Source: DASZBX01 sp035943635 (GTDB taxonomy: Bacteria; Actinomycetota; Actinomycetes; Streptomycetales; Catenulisporaceae). Taken from it: a stretch of 49,793 nucleotides of DNA. A program made the position numbers and the translations under genes. Within the stretch, counting starts at the first letter, position 1. Each line of letters begins with the position of its first letter. This document shows, one piece after another, positions 32,872 through 40,883 of this stretch. The stretch is from assembly GCA_035943635.1 (NCBI GenBank), contig DASZBX010000088.1, positions 1-49,793 on the forward strand, read 5' to 3'. Below the pieces are notes generated by a model. It was not told the DNA's origin. It saw nothing but the letters and a program-made list of their open reading frames with translations, and did not search any database.

Positions 32872-33705
32872 TCAACCCCCCACAGGCTCAGCAGCGATCA
32901 ACCGCCGAATCCGCACAGCCGACGTAGTCCCAGCAGCCCCGAGCGCCGCAACAGGCGCAGGCGAAGAAGCCAACGTCAACAAAGCATCCGCAACAGTAAG
33001 CCGATCCGCCTGTGCACTAGCCACATCATCGGCAACCATCTCGACCAACAACGCAATCTGCTCCCGCGCAACAGCCATCGCCCGCACATGCGGCAAAGCA
33101 CGCGTCAAAGCCGCCGCCGCTGCGAGCACCAGTTCATGCCGCTCCCGCAAATGAGCCCGCTCATGAGCCAGCACAGCCCGCAGCTGCTCCCCATCCAGCG
33201 CGTCCAAAGCCGCGGTAGTAATCACCACCCGCCCTCCACGCCCAGGCAGGCAATACGCGGCCGGAGCATGATGATCCACAACCGTCGCCCCAAGCCTCGG
33301 GTCATACCGGCCCAACACCGCCAGATGCTCCCGCTGCCGCCCCCGAGCGCGAGCCGCCGAAATCCCAGCCCGGACCACCGCATACCCCGTACGCACCAAC
33401 ACGGTCCCAGCCAGCAACCCGCCCACAGCCCCCAGCAAAGCACCCCCCGCCGAATCAAACCGCCACCGCAACGCCCGCTCGCACCCCGCCGCCAACCGCG
33501 AGAAATCCGGACTTACACACAACGTCGGCATGGTCAGCTCAACCCCGCCGAGCACAACCGCCGCGACCAGCGAATACGACAGCGCCTGCCAAGCCGCGAT
33601 CCCCAACCGCGGCAACCGCTGCACCCACCGAGCCCGCACCAACAACCGCGGACCGACCACCGCCAACACCACCGCATACCCGAACAGCACAACTATCCCG
33701 GTCAC
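32872..33705 (-). CDS. M56-family membrane metallopeptidase (BlaR1-like, no sensor domain), copy 1
   Basis: This 277-residue protein has about three transmembrane helices in the first 120 residues, a cytoplasmic loop and a zinc protease motif AHERAHLRERHELV at about 190, with a downstream EMVADD acidic ligand. BlaR1/MecR1 proteins use this domain to inactivate BlaI. The roughly 250-residue penicillin-binding sensor domain is absent, so the signal must differ. It overlaps its blaI-type gene by 4 bases (ATGA), which defines an operon. Confidence 0.9.
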   Translation of the reverse strand: MTGIVVLFGYAVVLAVVGPRLLVRARWVQRLPRLGIAAWQALSYSLVAAVVLGGVELTMPTLCVSPDFSRLAAGCERALRWRFDSAGGALLGAVGGLLAGTVLVRTGYAVVRAGISAARARGRQREHLAVLGRYDPRLGATVVDHHAPAAYCLPGRGGRVVITTAALDALDGEQLRAVLAHERAHLRERHELVLAAAAALTRALPHVRAMAVAREQIALLVEMVADDVASAQADRLTVADALLTLASSPAPVAALGAAGTTSAVRIRRLIAAEPVGG

Positions 33706-34073
33706 GATGTTCGCCGCCCGTCCCGCGCCGCAGCCAACGCGGCCCGCAACCCAGCCGCCTCGGCGTCATCCAACCGATCAAAGAAGTGCACCAACGCAGC
33801 GGTCCGATCCGGCGCGCTGGCCAAGGCCTCGTCGATCAGCCGCGCCGCATACTCCTCAGCCGACGCAGTCGCCGCGTACCGGAACGCCCGGCCGTCCTTA
33901 CTTCGGTCCAACCATCCCTTATTGCAGAGGATCTCCATCACGGTCTGCACCGTCGTGTACGCGATGTCCCGGCGTTCCTGCAGCTCAGTGAGCACGTCCC
34001 GCACACGCACAGGCCCACAGGCGGCCCAGACCCGCTCCATGATCGCCGCTTCCAGCTCACCAAACCGCGCCAC
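33702..34073 (-). CDS. BlaI/MecI-family repressor, copy 1
   Basis: The protein is 123 residues from GTG 34073, selected for GGAGGT upstream; GTG 34097 gives 8 more residues. The winged helix is FGELEAAIMERVWAACGPVR, RDIAYTTVQTVMEILCNKGW and RAFRYAATAS, followed by a helical dimer tail (ARLIDEALASAPDRTAALVHFF). It is coupled to an M56 protease gene that would relieve repression. The divergent gap to 34344 contains TAGTACTA (34292-34299), a weak half-match to known BlaI sites. Confidence 0.9.
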   Translation of the reverse strand: MARFGELEAAIMERVWAACGPVRVRDVLTELQERRDIAYTTVQTVMEILCNKGWLDRSKDGRAFRYAATASAEEYAARLIDEALASAPDRTAALVHFFDRLDDAEAAGLRAALAAARDGRRTS

Positions 34074-34291
34074 CGCACCACCTCCGCCGCTCTCCACCGC
34101 GCCCCGCCGACATGTCCGTCCACCTCACCCCGAAGAATAGTGGAGCGCACAACCCCCGAAGCCGAGATCCCGGCCTCCCGCCGCAGTTCCCACCACGATC
34201 ATCAGCCGACCTGTTCATCACCTGAGAATTTGCGTAGATGTGAACAACAAGAACCTTGGCAGCCGACACACTGCTAGCCTCCTAAGCAGGT

Positions 34292-34299
34292 TAGTACTA
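34292..34299. promoter_or_regulatory. Candidate weak BlaI site TAGTACTA
   Basis: An 8-bp palindrome followed by CA lies in the gap between blaI copy 1 and the 34344 gene. It resembles one half of TACTACA-type BlaI operators but lacks the second GTAG half seen at the other four sites. Confidence 0.3.
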
Positions 34300-34343
34300 C
34301 AGCGCGGACAACGACCACCGCGCTCGGCCAGGGGAGGCGATCA

Positions 34344-35198
34344 GTGCTCGACGACCACGGATCGGCGCGCGGACCAGGCAGTTCACTGCCCGGCGCGCTG
34401 CTGCCGACAATCCGCTGCCAGTACGAAGGCCTACCGCTGCGCCCGATCGCACCCCTCGGCCTGCTGCGCCCCGGCCGCCTCCTGCGGGAACGCTTCCGCC
34501 AACGTTTCTCCCCCGCCCCGACCCCCGGCGCCGCCTCGGTCTACCAGGTCGGCGACTGGGTCCGGATCAAGGACGCCGACACCGTCCGCGCCACCCTGGA
34601 CCAGGACAACCGCCTCCACGGCCTGTGGTTCACCGACGGCCAGTGGCCGTTCTGCGAAGGCGTCTACCAGGTGGACCACGTCACCCGGCTCATGATGGAC
34701 GACCACTACCGGATGCGCCGGGTCTCCCGAACCGTCTCCCTCGCCGGAGTGACCTGCGCCGGCCCCGACGGCGACCAAGGCTGCGGCCTGGCCTGCGCAC
34801 TGCTCTTCCGAGACGACTGGCTCGAACCGGCCGCCGCACCGCAACGACCCGGCCGCCCCGACGCCCCGGCCGCCACGATCCGCTCCCTGGCCGAGATACA
34901 GGCCACCCTCGACGCCCACGGCACGCTCGACGGAGTCCCCTTCCACCCCGCGATGGCCGACTACGCCGGCACCCGGCACACCGAGCCGATCGCCGTCGAG
35001 CACCACGCGCTGCCCGGCTGGATCCGGCCGAGCGGCGAGCAGTGGTACCTCTTCGACAGCCTGCGCTGCAACGGCGAGCCGGTCGAGGGCGGCTGCGACC
35101 GCCGCTGCGCCCTGCTGTGGCACAAGTCGTGGCTGAACCTGGACGACGCGAACACCCCGGCCGCCCCCGAGCCCACAGCCGCCGACGCCGCCGCGTAG
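34344..35198 (+). CDS. Unknown protein with two repeated Cys-motif modules
   Basis: The protein is 284 residues from GTG 34344 with GGGGAGG upstream. It is built from two similar modules. Module 1 (about 65-160) has GDWVRIKDADTVRATLDQDN, an FCEGVYQVD segment, VTCAGPDGDQGCGLACALLF and DDWL. Module 2 (about 178-270) has IRSLAEIQATLDAHGTLDGV, LRCNGEPVEGGCDRRCALLW and KSWL. Each contains a CxG...GCxxxC cluster that could bind metal. I recall a single-module family of this type near polysaccharide genes, without a known function. It lies between two BlaI-M56 loci. There is no signal peptide. Confidence 0.75.
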   Translation: MLDDHGSARGPGSSLPGALLPTIRCQYEGLPLRPIAPLGLLRPGRLLRERFRQRFSPAPTPGAASVYQVGDWVRIKDADTVRATLDQDNRLHGLWFTDGQWPFCEGVYQVDHVTRLMMDDHYRMRRVSRTVSLAGVTCAGPDGDQGCGLACALLFRDDWLEPAAAPQRPGRPDAPAATIRSLAEIQATLDAHGTLDGVPFHPAMADYAGTRHTEPIAVEHHALPGWIRPSGEQWYLFDSLRCNGEPVEGGCDRRCALLWHKSWLNLDDANTPAAPEPTAADAAA

Positions 35199-35276
35199 CT
35201 CCGCGAAATCCCAGCCCACGACGCTACTCAAGCCCACACTGTCGCCCAGCCCGCACCTCTTGTGGCACACTGATCC

Positions 35277-35304
35277 ACGGGCTAGTTCTACAAGCCCGTA
35301 GTAG
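35277..35304. promoter_or_regulatory. Putative BlaI operator before blaI copy 2
   Basis: CTACAAGCCCGTAG (35288-35301) fits the dyad CTACA-N5-GTAG found at three other places. It overlaps ACGGGCT...AGCCCGT, a 7-bp inverted repeat (35277-35299). A possible promoter TTGTGG (35260) with TAGTTC 17 bases later would place the dyad over the -10 region, so the repressor could control its own operon. Confidence 0.55.
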
Positions 35305-35363
35305 CCACGTTCCGCCACGCAACCACCTCCCCCCACCTGGTGTCGGGAAAGAAGTGAGAAGCC

Positions 35364-35825
35364 ATGGTGCTGTCGCACACCGGACCGGAGCCCGAACCTG
35401 CTGGTCGCAGGCCCTCCGGCACACTGGAGGCGGCCGTGCTCGCGGTGCTCTGGGAAGCAGGCCGGCCGCTGAACCCCGGCGAGGTGCGCGAGCTGCTCCG
35501 CGCGCGGGCCGCCGACAGCACAACCCCGACCTCGACTCACGACGCTGCCGCCGCCGAACTCTCCTACAGCACCGTCGTCACGATCCTCACCCGCCTGTAC
35601 GAGAAGAAATCCCTCTCCCGCCAGCGCGAAGGCCGGGCGTTCCGCTACGCGCCGGTCGCCGACGAGGCCGGACTGGCCGCGCGCCGCCTGGCCGCGCTCC
35701 TCGACACCGCCCCGGACCGCACCGCCGTCCTGTCCCGCTTCGTCGAGGACCTCTCCGACCGCGACGAGGAACTCCTGCGCGCCCTGCTCGGCGGCCGCCC
35801 GGCCCCCGACACCCCCTCCTCATGA
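35364..35825 (+). CDS. BlaI/MecI-family repressor, copy 2
   Basis: The 153-residue protein has a winged-helix domain: GTLEAAVLAVLWEAGRPLNP, ELSYSTVVTILTRLYEKKSL, RQREGRAFRYAPV. A dimerisation tail follows (AARRLAALLDTAPDRTAVLS). A 20-residue insert (ADSTTPTSTHDAAAA) sits between the first helices, unusual for the family. ATGA overlaps the M56 gene. The dyad at 35288-35301 lies 63 bases ahead. It is the best candidate for the protein that reads the CTACA-N5-GTAG sites. Confidence 0.92.
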   Translation: MVLSHTGPEPEPAGRRPSGTLEAAVLAVLWEAGRPLNPGEVRELLRARAADSTTPTSTHDAAAAELSYSTVVTILTRLYEKKSLSRQREGRAFRYAPVADEAGLAARRLAALLDTAPDRTAVLSRFVEDLSDRDEELLRALLGGRPAPDTPSS

Positions 35826-36805
35826 ACGCCCTCGTCTACCTCACCCTGCTGTTCCCGCTCACCGCCGCGCCGCTCGCCCGGGTGCTGACGGCCCGGGCCG
35901 ACCCCCGGCTCGCGACCTGGCTGATGACGGCCGCCGCAATCGTCCTGGCCGGGACCAGCTGCGGCGCGCTCGGACTGCTGGCGATGGCCGCCGTGGTCCG
36001 CCTCCCGTTCCTGGCCCAGCTCGGCCACTGGTCCGTGCCGGTGGTGGCCAGCGGCGATTCCACCGGCTCCGGGATCGCCCTGGCCGCCGGAGCCCTGTTC
36101 GGCGCGGCCCTGCTCGGCATGTCCGCGTTCGCGGTACGACGCGCCCGCGCGCTCGCCGACGCCTTCCGCCACGCCCGCGACCTGCCCGGCGAGGACAGCC
36201 TGGTCGTGACCGGCGACGTCGCCCCCGACGCCTACACGGTGCCGGGCCGACCAGGGCGGATCGTCGTGTCCACCGGCATGCTCGAAGCGCTCGACGCCCG
36301 AGGCCGGGCCGCCCTGCTCGCCCACGAACGCGCGCACCTGACCGGCAGACACTACGTCTTCACCACCGCCGCCAGGCTGGCCGCCGCCGCGAACCCGCTG
36401 CTACGCCCGCTCGCCGACGGGGCCGAGTACTCGGTGGAGCGCTGGGCCGACGAGCACGCCGCGACAACCGTCGGCGACCGCAGGCTGGTCGCCGAGACCA
36501 TCGCGTACGCGGCAGTCGCCACCAAGGCAGGCGGCGGTTCGGGACGTTCCGTATCGATCGCGCTCGGCGTCGTGGCCGGACGCCTCGGCATCGGCGCCGG
36601 CAAGCGCGGCTCGTCCAACGCGGTCTCGCTCTCCGGCGCCGGAGCCGTCCCCCGCCGCGTAGCCGCCCTGCTGGCTCCCCGCCCGCGCGGAGTAGTCGGT
36701 CTCCTCATCGGTATGGCGCTCGTCGCCGTGGCCGTGATCTGCGCGTTGTCAGCCGCCGACAGCCTGCAAGACCTGCTCTCCCTCGCACACGCCCGGTCCC
36801 GCTGA
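35822..36805 (+). CDS. M56-family membrane metallopeptidase (no sensor domain), copy 2
   Basis: The protein is 327 residues from ATG 35822. About three N-terminal helices are followed by a protease domain with AHERAHLTGRHYVF and the downstream acidic motif VERWADEHAA, then a final transmembrane helix near the C-terminus (GVVGLLIGMALVAVAVICAL). This is a complete M56 core without the penicillin-binding domain of BlaR1. It would cleave or trigger loss of BlaI copy 2 in response to a membrane or wall signal. The signal cannot be read from the sequence. Confidence 0.9.
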   Translation: MNALVYLTLLFPLTAAPLARVLTARADPRLATWLMTAAAIVLAGTSCGALGLLAMAAVVRLPFLAQLGHWSVPVVASGDSTGSGIALAAGALFGAALLGMSAFAVRRARALADAFRHARDLPGEDSLVVTGDVAPDAYTVPGRPGRIVVSTGMLEALDARGRAALLAHERAHLTGRHYVFTTAARLAAAANPLLRPLADGAEYSVERWADEHAATTVGDRRLVAETIAYAAVATKAGGGSGRSVSIALGVVAGRLGIGAGKRGSSNAVSLSGAGAVPRRVAALLAPRPRGVVGLLIGMALVAVAVICALSAADSLQDLLSLAHARSR

Positions 36806-36950
36806 CCCCAACGAAACACCTCACGGGCGCTCCCTCGATCACCCCTGCCCAAACTCACTCTCAGGCTCCGCTCCGCCGCCGCCCCGGACTCTGTGACGAA
36901 ACTCTGACGCACCGCCCCACCCTTTCCGGTTCACGCCCCATTCACATTGC

Positions 36951-36987
36951 ATCTACAATCAAGTAGAAGTTCTACAAACTTGTAGAT
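36951..36987. promoter_or_regulatory. Double BlaI-type operator before dedA
   Basis: Two dyads, CTACAATCAAGTAG (36953-36966) and CTACAAACTTGTAG (36972-36985), stand side by side. The four half-sites begin at 36953, 36963, 36972 and 36982, about one helical turn apart. The second is a perfect CTACAA/TTGTAG repeat and ends 13 bases before the dedA start. The -10-like TACAAT (36954-36959), with TTCACG 18 bases upstream, overlaps the first dyad. A bound repressor would block initiation. Confidence 0.65.
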
Positions 36988-36998
36988 GGAGAACTCCC

Positions 36999-37715
36999 GT
37001 GCCCAATCCCGCCCTGCTCTCCCCGCTGCACGACGCCCTGGCCGACTCCCACGTCCTCGCGCTGAACCCGCTGTCCGCCTCCTCCTGGCTGACCAGCTTC
37101 GGCGCGATCGGGGTCTTCCTGGTGTTGTTCGCCGAGACCGGACTGCTGATCGGCTTCTTCCTCCCCGGCGACTCACTCCTGTTCACCGCCGGCCTCCTCT
37201 GCGCCACGACCTCGACCACCACCGCGGCCTCGGCAACCAGCACGGTGCACCTGTCCCTCCCCTCGGTCCTGATCGCAGCCGCCGCCGGAGCGCTCCTCGG
37301 CGCCCAGACCGGCTACTGGCTCGGCCGCCGGGCCGGCCGCGGCCTGCTGACCGGAGCCCGCAACAGCCACCTCAAACGCGGCATCGACCGGGCCGAACAG
37401 ATCCTGGCCCGCTACGGCCACGGCAAGGCGATCGTGCTCGCCCGCTTCATCCCGGTCGTCCGCACGGTCCTGAACCCACTGGCCGGCGCGCTCGACGTGC
37501 CGCCGCGCACCTTCACCCTCTGGCAGACGATCGGCGGCCTCGCCTGGTCGCTGGGCGTGACCCTGGCCGGCTACGCCCTGGGCTCCAGCATCCCGAACAT
37601 CGACACGTACCTGCTGCCCATCATCGCCCTGATAGTGCTGCTCTCCCTGACCCCACTGGCGCTCGAACTGCTGCGTTCCCGCCGCTCAGCCACCCAAGGA
37701 GCTGATCACCCGTGA
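36999..37715 (+). CDS. DedA-family membrane protein
   Basis: The protein is 238 residues from GTG 36999 with GGAGA upstream. It has FLVLFAETGLLIGFFLPGDS (the F/Y-x-E-x4-G-x4-PG motif of DedA), GARNSHLKRGIDRAEQILAR, YGHGKAIVLARFIPVVRTVL (conserved Arg cluster) and several transmembrane helices. Members flip undecaprenyl phosphate or other phospholipids across the membrane. It overlaps the next gene, a PAP2 phosphatase, by 4 bases. The pair fits lipid-carrier recycling for cell-wall synthesis. A double BlaI-type dyad lies immediately upstream. Confidence 0.92.
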   Translation: MPNPALLSPLHDALADSHVLALNPLSASSWLTSFGAIGVFLVLFAETGLLIGFFLPGDSLLFTAGLLCATTSTTTAASATSTVHLSLPSVLIAAAAGALLGAQTGYWLGRRAGRGLLTGARNSHLKRGIDRAEQILARYGHGKAIVLARFIPVVRTVLNPLAGALDVPPRTFTLWQTIGGLAWSLGVTLAGYALGSSIPNIDTYLLPIIALIVLLSLTPLALELLRSRRSATQGADHP

Positions 37716-38374
37716 GCTCGGCCGCCCCCGCCTACACCACGATCACCTCAGCGGACGACGGCTGGTACCGCGCAATCGCCACCTTCGCGCAGCAGACCCC
37801 CTGGCTGCACGGCGCCATGTCCTTCTACACAACCGCCGCGATCTTCGTACTGGCCCTGATGACCATCTACTCCTGGACGTCCGCCCGCGGGCGCTCCGAC
37901 GAACTCGCCCTCGCCGCGGCCACCTGGACCTGCTTCGGCAGCCTGATCTCAGTAGCCTGCGGTCTGGGCCTGAAGCAGCTCTTCCACGAGACGCGCCCGT
38001 GCCTGTTCCTGAACGTCGCGACGGTCCAGTCCTGCCCGGGACCGGCCGACTACTCGTTCCCCTCCGACCACACCACCTTCGCCGCCGCCATCGCCCTGGG
38101 ACTGTGGCTGACCAACCGCAGGCTCGGCGCGATCGCCCTCGCCCTGGCCCTGCTCGAAGGCTTCTCCAGGATCTACCTCGGCCTGCACTACCCGCACGAC
38201 GTGATAGCCGGGTTCGCGTTGAGCGCCGCCGTCATGCTCGGCGCCTGGCCACTGGCCCGCCGCCCGCTCACCACCCTCATGCGGACCCGCGAGCCGGACG
38301 AATCAGGGCTTGACCACGTGCGGTCCGCTCACGATCGGCCCGTTGGTGGCGTCCAGGGGATTGGCCACAGGTAG
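37712..38374 (+). CDS. PAP2-family phosphatase
   Basis: The protein is 220 residues from GTG 37712 (GTGA overlap). The three PAP2 catalytic motifs are present: KQLFHETRP, FPSDHTTFAAA and SRIYLGLHYPHDVIAG. Several transmembrane helices surround them. The family includes undecaprenyl pyrophosphate phosphatases (BcrC-like) and phosphatidate phosphatases. With dedA it would supply recycled undecaprenyl phosphate, a step hit by bacitracin. The C-terminal tail of about 30 residues is not conserved-looking and overlaps the convergent acyltransferase gene by 72 bases. Confidence 0.92.
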   Translation: MSSAAPAYTTITSADDGWYRAIATFAQQTPWLHGAMSFYTTAAIFVLALMTIYSWTSARGRSDELALAAATWTCFGSLISVACGLGLKQLFHETRPCLFLNVATVQSCPGPADYSFPSDHTTFAAAIALGLWLTNRRLGAIALALALLEGFSRIYLGLHYPHDVIAGFALSAAVMLGAWPLARRPLTTLMRTREPDESGLDHVRSAHDRPVGGVQGIGHR

Positions 38375-39583
38375 ATACGCGAGAATCGCCAGCACCGCGA
38401 AACAGCTCGCGAACACCGGAAGCGCGATCCGCGCCCGCACGGTGCCATACCGGACCGGGAACTCGACCAGCCGATACGACGCCATCGCGAACACCAGACT
38501 GAGCCCCAACGCCAAGGCCACCGCCTCGGTATGGCTCAAGCCCGGGTAGTCGACCCCGAGGAAGACCCACACCGGCCAGTGCCACAGGTAGATCCCATAG
38601 CTGCGCCGCCCGACCCACATGACCGGCCGATTCTCCAGCACCCGCGCGACAATCCGGTTGTCGGCCCGCTCTTCCCCATGATGCGCGATCGCGTTGATCA
38701 GCAGGGCCGCAGCCACACCGGCCAACGGAAGCTGCCAAGTATAGAAGGCACCTGAGTCGATCCGGGCGAACCCCCACAGGAGCAGTAGCGCCGCAAGCGC
38801 CGGACCGGCACCCACAAGACGCCGCGACACCGGCCGACAGGCGACGACCGCGCCGAGCAGCAGCGCACCCGCACGCGTGTCGGTCCCCATGTAGGCCCGG
38901 TCGTACGAACCCGGCTCGTAGAACACCGCCGCGAGCAGATAACAAACGGCTGCGATACCGATCGCCAGCACCGCCAACCGCCGCAGCGGCCGCTCCACGC
39001 CACGCCGAGCCGCAACGCCCAGGAACACCGCCAACAACAGCGGCCAGACCAGATAGAACTGCTCCTCGATCGCCAACGACCACAAGTGATTCAGCGGCGC
39101 AGAACTCTGGGACACATCCCAGTAGCCGACGTGCCCGACGATCGCGTACCAGTTCGAGGTGTAGGTCAACGCGGCGAGCGTCTGCGCGTTCGCCGTCGAC
39201 CGCAGCCCGGGCGGATTCTGGACCACCATCCAGGCCTGCACGCCCGCGACCACCAGGAACAGCGCCGGAAGCAGCCGCTTGGCCCGCCGGAACCAGAACC
39301 GCGCCAACGAGGCCCGGTCCAACCCGCGCCCGGCCAGCAACAGCCGGGTGATGACGAAGCCTGAGATGACGAAGAACAGGTCCACACCGAGAAAACCACC
39401 CGGCAGGCCAAGACCGTAGTGGAAGGCCACGACCAACGCGACCGCGACCCCGCGCAGCCCGTCCACGGCCGAGATCCGTCCCTCCGGCCCCGATGCACCG
39501 GCCGGTTCCGCCGACACCGCACCCGGCGCCAAGCCCGGCACCGAGGCGCGCCCCGGGCCGCCGGGCTCCAGCACCGAGGTCAC
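38303..39583 (-). CDS. Membrane O-acyltransferase (AT3/OafA type) without SGNH domain
   Basis: The protein is 426 residues from GTG 39583, one base after the stop of the SGNH gene; the longer frame lies inside that gene. Signature blocks are AVDGLRGVAVALVVAFHYGL, GFLGVDLFFVISGFVITRLL, ARFWFRRAKRLLPAL, LNHLWSLAIEEQFYLVWPLL and SYGIYLWHWPVWVFL. About ten to eleven helices are expected. Many OafA-like enzymes carry a C-terminal SGNH domain. Here the protein ends after the membrane part, and two separate SGNH proteins are encoded just upstream. It likely acylates an exported polysaccharide or wall component. Confidence 0.92.
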   Translation of the reverse strand: MTSVLEPGGPGRASVPGLAPGAVSAEPAGASGPEGRISAVDGLRGVAVALVVAFHYGLGLPGGFLGVDLFFVISGFVITRLLLAGRGLDRASLARFWFRRAKRLLPALFLVVAGVQAWMVVQNPPGLRSTANAQTLAALTYTSNWYAIVGHVGYWDVSQSSAPLNHLWSLAIEEQFYLVWPLLLAVFLGVAARRGVERPLRRLAVLAIGIAAVCYLLAAVFYEPGSYDRAYMGTDTRAGALLLGAVVACRPVSRRLVGAGPALAALLLLWGFARIDSGAFYTWQLPLAGVAAALLINAIAHHGEERADNRIVARVLENRPVMWVGRRSYGIYLWHWPVWVFLGVDYPGLSHTEAVALALGLSLVFAMASYRLVEFPVRYGTVRARIALPVFASCFAVLAILAYLPVANPLDATNGPIVSGPHVVKP

Positions 39584-39584
39584 C

Positions 39585-40559
39585 TCAGGACGCCGGCTGC
39601 GCCGGGAAGATCGTGTCCAGCGCCCAGTCGGCCAGCCGGTCCCGGGCGGCCGGAGCAGGATGCTGAGTCGGGTCGTAGACGTTGATTCCATCGATAACCC
39701 TCGGGCATCCGGTGCCGTTGCACAGTTGGGCCTGAACGTCGAGCAGGTGCACGCCCGGGTGGGTCCGAACCGCCGCGGCCAGGGTCTGGTTCATCGCCAG
39801 CGCCGAGGCCCGGTAGGCCGGCTTGGCCACCAGGGCCGAGTTCATCAGGTACAGCGGGGCCTTGTCCGCCGTCAGGATGGCGATCGCCTTGTCCAGGTGG
39901 TTCTGGAACACGGCCAGGTGAGCCGGGTCGGACAGGTCGTGCGCGGCAGCCTCGCCGGGGAGCTTCTGCGGCGTGACGTCGAAGAAGCCCACGGTCAGCA
40001 CGACCGCGTTCGGCTTGTACTCGGCCAGGTAGGCCGGCCAGGAGGTGGGCCAGGCCGAGCAGGTCGCGTTCGTGGTCGACGGATCCGGCAGCATGATGCC
40101 GCAGCCGCCGATGCCCGCGTTGACGATCGTGGCCGTGGACGAGGCCACCGAGCTCATCCCGACGCCCAGGTTCGCGGCCCAGGAGTCGCCCACGACCAGG
40201 ACCGTCTTGCCCGCGACGGCCTTGGACAGAGTGGTCGCGCCGAGCGGCGGGGTCTGGCTGCCGCCGGTCCCGGCGGCCGGTCCGGACGCGGTCACCGGCG
40301 CCACTGAGCCCGCCGGCGCCGCAGCGGCGGCAGCAGTCGCCGCCGGCAACGCGGACGTGTTCGGCGCCGTCGCGGCAGACGAACCGCACGCGGCAACCGC
40401 CGCCGTCGCGGTCAGACAGGCCACACCGAGCAGAGCCCGGACGACCGGGCCCCGCCGCCCGGCGCCACGCGCCGCCGCAACCTCGCCCGCCGAGACCGAC
40501 CCGTCCGACGCCGACTCGGCCGAGACCGCCCCATCCGTCCTACGAGCTGAAGACAACAT
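39585..40559 (-). CDS. Exported SGNH-hydrolase-like protein, copy 1
   Basis: The protein is 324 residues from ATG 40559. After a polar N-terminus of about 40 residues comes a hydrophobic segment ending AVAACGSS, a lipobox-like site. The SGNH core starts with VLVVGDSWAANLGVGM (catalytic Ser), then GIGGCGIMLP and VVLTVGFFDV, and ends with INVYDPTQHPAPAARDRLAD (Asp-x3-His). These outer-face esterase folds transfer or remove acyl groups with AT3 membrane partners. The acyltransferase gene follows directly and a paralogue lies upstream (40884-41801). The frame overlaps the small secreted gene by 20 bases. Confidence 0.85.
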   Translation of the reverse strand: MLSSARRTDGAVSAESASDGSVSAGEVAAARGAGRRGPVVRALLGVACLTATAAVAACGSSAATAPNTSALPAATAAAAAAPAGSVAPVTASGPAAGTGGSQTPPLGATTLSKAVAGKTVLVVGDSWAANLGVGMSSVASSTATIVNAGIGGCGIMLPDPSTTNATCSAWPTSWPAYLAEYKPNAVVLTVGFFDVTPQKLPGEAAAHDLSDPAHLAVFQNHLDKAIAILTADKAPLYLMNSALVAKPAYRASALAMNQTLAAAVRTHPGVHLLDVQAQLCNGTGCPRVIDGINVYDPTQHPAPAARDRLADWALDTIFPAQPAS

Positions 40560-40857
40560 AATCCGTGATGTTCCCGAACATGCCGGCCGCCAGAACGCCC
40601 TGCTGGTGCCGACAACCCGCGCCGCTGAAGTAGCGCGCATCCAGGTCGGTCTCGTTGTAGGCATACTCGGCCTGCCCCGAAGTCGACAGCGTGTAGCAGT
40701 GTCCCGCCACCGGGTCGTCGATCGTCGAGAACGCGTCGTTCGTGCCGGCCGTACTCCAGGAGAAGTCGTTGCCGTCGTCGGCGGCAGCCATGGCGGCCGG
40801 GCCCAGGCCCGCGGCCAGGGCGAGCAGGAGGACACCCGCGGTGCGTCGCAAAGACAT
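40540..40857 (-). CDS. Small secreted protein between two SGNH genes
   Basis: The 105-residue protein has a Sec signal (MSLRRTAGVLLLALAAGLGP AAMAAADD). Its mature part of about 78 residues contains two cysteines (GHCYTLSTSG and FSGAGCRHQQGV) and is rich in Asp, Tyr and Gly. The end overlaps the start of the downstream SGNH gene by 20 bases, and the gene lies 26 bases after the upstream SGNH gene... the order SGNH, small protein, SGNH, acyltransferase suggests one operon. No family is recognised. It might modulate the SGNH proteins or be a structural surface protein. Confidence 0.7.
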   Translation of the reverse strand: MSLRRTAGVLLLALAAGLGPAAMAAADDGNDFSWSTAGTNDAFSTIDDPVAGHCYTLSTSGQAEYAYNETDLDARYFSGAGCRHQQGVLAAGMFGNITDYVVFSS

Positions 40858-40883
40858 GATGGTTCGGTTTCCTTTCGGGCGGA

